Source: Azolla pinnata
Lineage: Eukaryota > Streptophyta > Polypodiopsida > Salviniales > Salviniaceae
NCBI GenBank assembly: GCA_037176905.1
Contig: JBBBWG010030643.1
Location: 102,311-124,268, forward strand
Direction of reading: 5' to 3'
DNA: 21,958 bases
How positions within the stretch are numbered: the stretch's first letter is position 1; each line of letters begins with the position of its first letter. The notes beneath the pieces were generated by a model. The model was given only the letters and a program-made list of their open reading frames with translations. It was not told the DNA's origin and searched no databases. Positions 20,839 through 21,958 of the stretch are shown one piece after another. The position numbers were made by a program, and so were the translations under genes.

Positions 20839-21107
20839 TGTCATGTGGTTAAACTCACACGGCTTGAAAGCGTAGGGAAATAATCATTTTTCGATAGATA
20901 GTTCCCCGAAGATGAAGGGATGATGGATTCGATGAAGGCAGAAGGAATCGTGATGAAGCGCAAGGTTTTTTGGAATAAAGCGACTTTTGGTTAGACAGTC
21001 TTACTGTTTTGCCAACAGTGGCACCGTTCAGGAAAGGGAGCAAAAAGAAGAATGTCCCACATATACAAGGTGCAGACAGATGTTATAGGATATAAAGAAG
21101 GACAGAT
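20839..21107. other. Linker between satellite and copia remnant
   Basis: This unique-looking sequence holds no gene I can support. It ends in a tandem duplication described separately. Confidence 0.4.
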
Positions 21108-21117
21108 GTTATAGGAT
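21075..21117 (+). repeat. 17-bp direct repeat at the edge of the copia remnant
   Basis: GACAGATGTTATAGGAT occurs at 21075-21091 and 21101-21117, so the unit plus spacer is 26 bp. The second copy overlaps the point where copia-like coding similarity ends. Confidence 0.85.
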
Positions 21118-21958
21118 TCTTCGCTAAAGCGACGGCTCCCTGGCTGTCGCTGAACACGGTCGGAATCCATTTCGAATTACATTGTCGAAACGGTACGAGC
21201 TAGTCATCCGAGCCAGAGCGCTTCTTTCGTTGCGTCCGACGCAGCTACGTACTCCGCTTCGGTCGTACTCGTAGTCGTATAATCCTGTAGTTTCGACCTC
21301 CACGAAATGCCGCCGGTTCCGAATCTGGAGAAGTACCCGGACGTCGATTTCCGGGTGTCGAGACAACCCGCGTAATCCGAGTCGGTGTAGCCCACTGGGC
21401 CTAAGGGTTCTCGTTCGGTCCGAATTTGATGTCGTAGTCTTGTGTGCCAACCAGATATCTAAAGATATGTTTCACTGTGTTCTAGTGTGGGCGGCCGGGA
21501 TTGTGCATGAATCTGCTTACGACTCCAACCGCATGTGCTATGTCTGCCCGCGTCGCGACCATAGCGTACATTAACGAGCCAACAGCCAGTGTGTATGACA
21601 CTGACGTCATATGGTCCCCCTCCGGACCGGGTGTCGGGCAGTCCTTCCGTGACAGTCGAAGGTTGGCGGGAAGCGGTGTCGTAGCAGATCGAGCCGAATG
21701 CATGCTGAATGGCTCCAATATTCGTCGGATGTAATCGGACTGAGACAGATACAATTGTCGTGAGTGGCGGTTCCGTGTGATCTTCGTCTCGAGAATATGA
21801 TGCGCCGGACCAAGGTCCTTCATAGCGAACTTCAGCAGCATCTGCCGTCAGAGCTCGGCAAGCTCTCCGATATGTCGACCAGAGAGTAGCATATCGTCCA
21901 CGTAAAGGATGAGGAAGATGGGACTCCCATCGGGTGCGTCCTTAGCGTAGAAGCAATG
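21108..21958 (-). pseudogene. Broken Ty1/copia polymerase: end of reverse transcriptase plus RNase H
   Basis: Read on the minus strand from the window edge, the sequence shows the reverse transcriptase active-site motif YVDD (21893-21904), then FAMKDLG, LYLSQSDYI, and GSLMYAMVATRADIAHAVG typical of copia polyproteins. Next come the RNase H motifs GYTDSDYAGCLDTRKSTSGY and TEAEYVA (about 21204-21400), and a final DSQGAVALAKN block near 21120-21150. The reading frame is destroyed: TGA at 21848-21850 after the YVDD region, TAG at 21482-21484 in place of a usually conserved Trp codon, a frame change between about 21400 and 21415, and another near 21200. Similarity stops near 21108 without an LTR in view, so the element is truncated at its 3' side. 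The 5' part lies outside the window. The motif style resembles Tork-like copia lineages, but this is a guess. Confidence 0.9.

Overview
The window looks like nuclear DNA of a flowering plant. The genes have spliceosomal introns and belong to plant-typical families: an FSH1-type serine hydrolase, a WW-domain FNBP4-like protein and a DUF936 protein. Degenerate TTTAGGG telomere-type repeats and a decayed Ty1/copia polymerase are also present. A monocot is my guess from the GC-rich ends of two genes, but the sequence alone does not settle this.

Layout. (1) 212-1800, plus strand: complete seven-exon FSH1/DUF341-family alpha/beta hydrolase, 245 aa in my preferred model. (2) 1801-4097: AT-rich gap where two genes converge, with one unrecognised 149-codon minus-strand ORF and small duplications. 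(3) 9474 down to 4098, minus strand: nine-exon gene for a 903-aa protein with two WW domains and proline-rich tracts, FNBP4-like. (4) 9475-10700: spacer with a perfect 25-bp minisatellite. (5) 13514 down to 10701, minus strand: four-exon DUF936 gene, 831 aa, with two long serine runs and a pentanucleotide repeat just upstream of its ATG. (6) 13515-15200: promoter side of the DUF936 gene, with a G-box, five perfect CCCTAA hexamers and, about 170 bp further on, degenerate TTTAGGG repeats in the opposite orientation; then unassigned AT-rich DNA. (7) 15220-20840: about 5.6 kb of a ~190-bp tandem satellite whose left part (about 18 units) and right part (about 12 units) run in opposite directions and meet in a palindrome near 18.56 kb. 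(8) 20840-21110: short linker. (9) 21108-21958, minus strand: 3' part of a broken copia element (end of reverse transcriptase plus RNase H), which runs off the window edge.

The three genes are unlikely to form one pathway: a small hydrolase, a probable splicing or cytoskeletal adaptor and a protein of unknown biochemical role. The exon models are well supported, because every junction keeps one open frame from ATG to stop. The right-hand third is repeat-rich and lacks recognisable host genes, as in heterochromatic or subtelomeric DNA (inference). The most unusual feature is the opposed-arm satellite, which I do not recognise.
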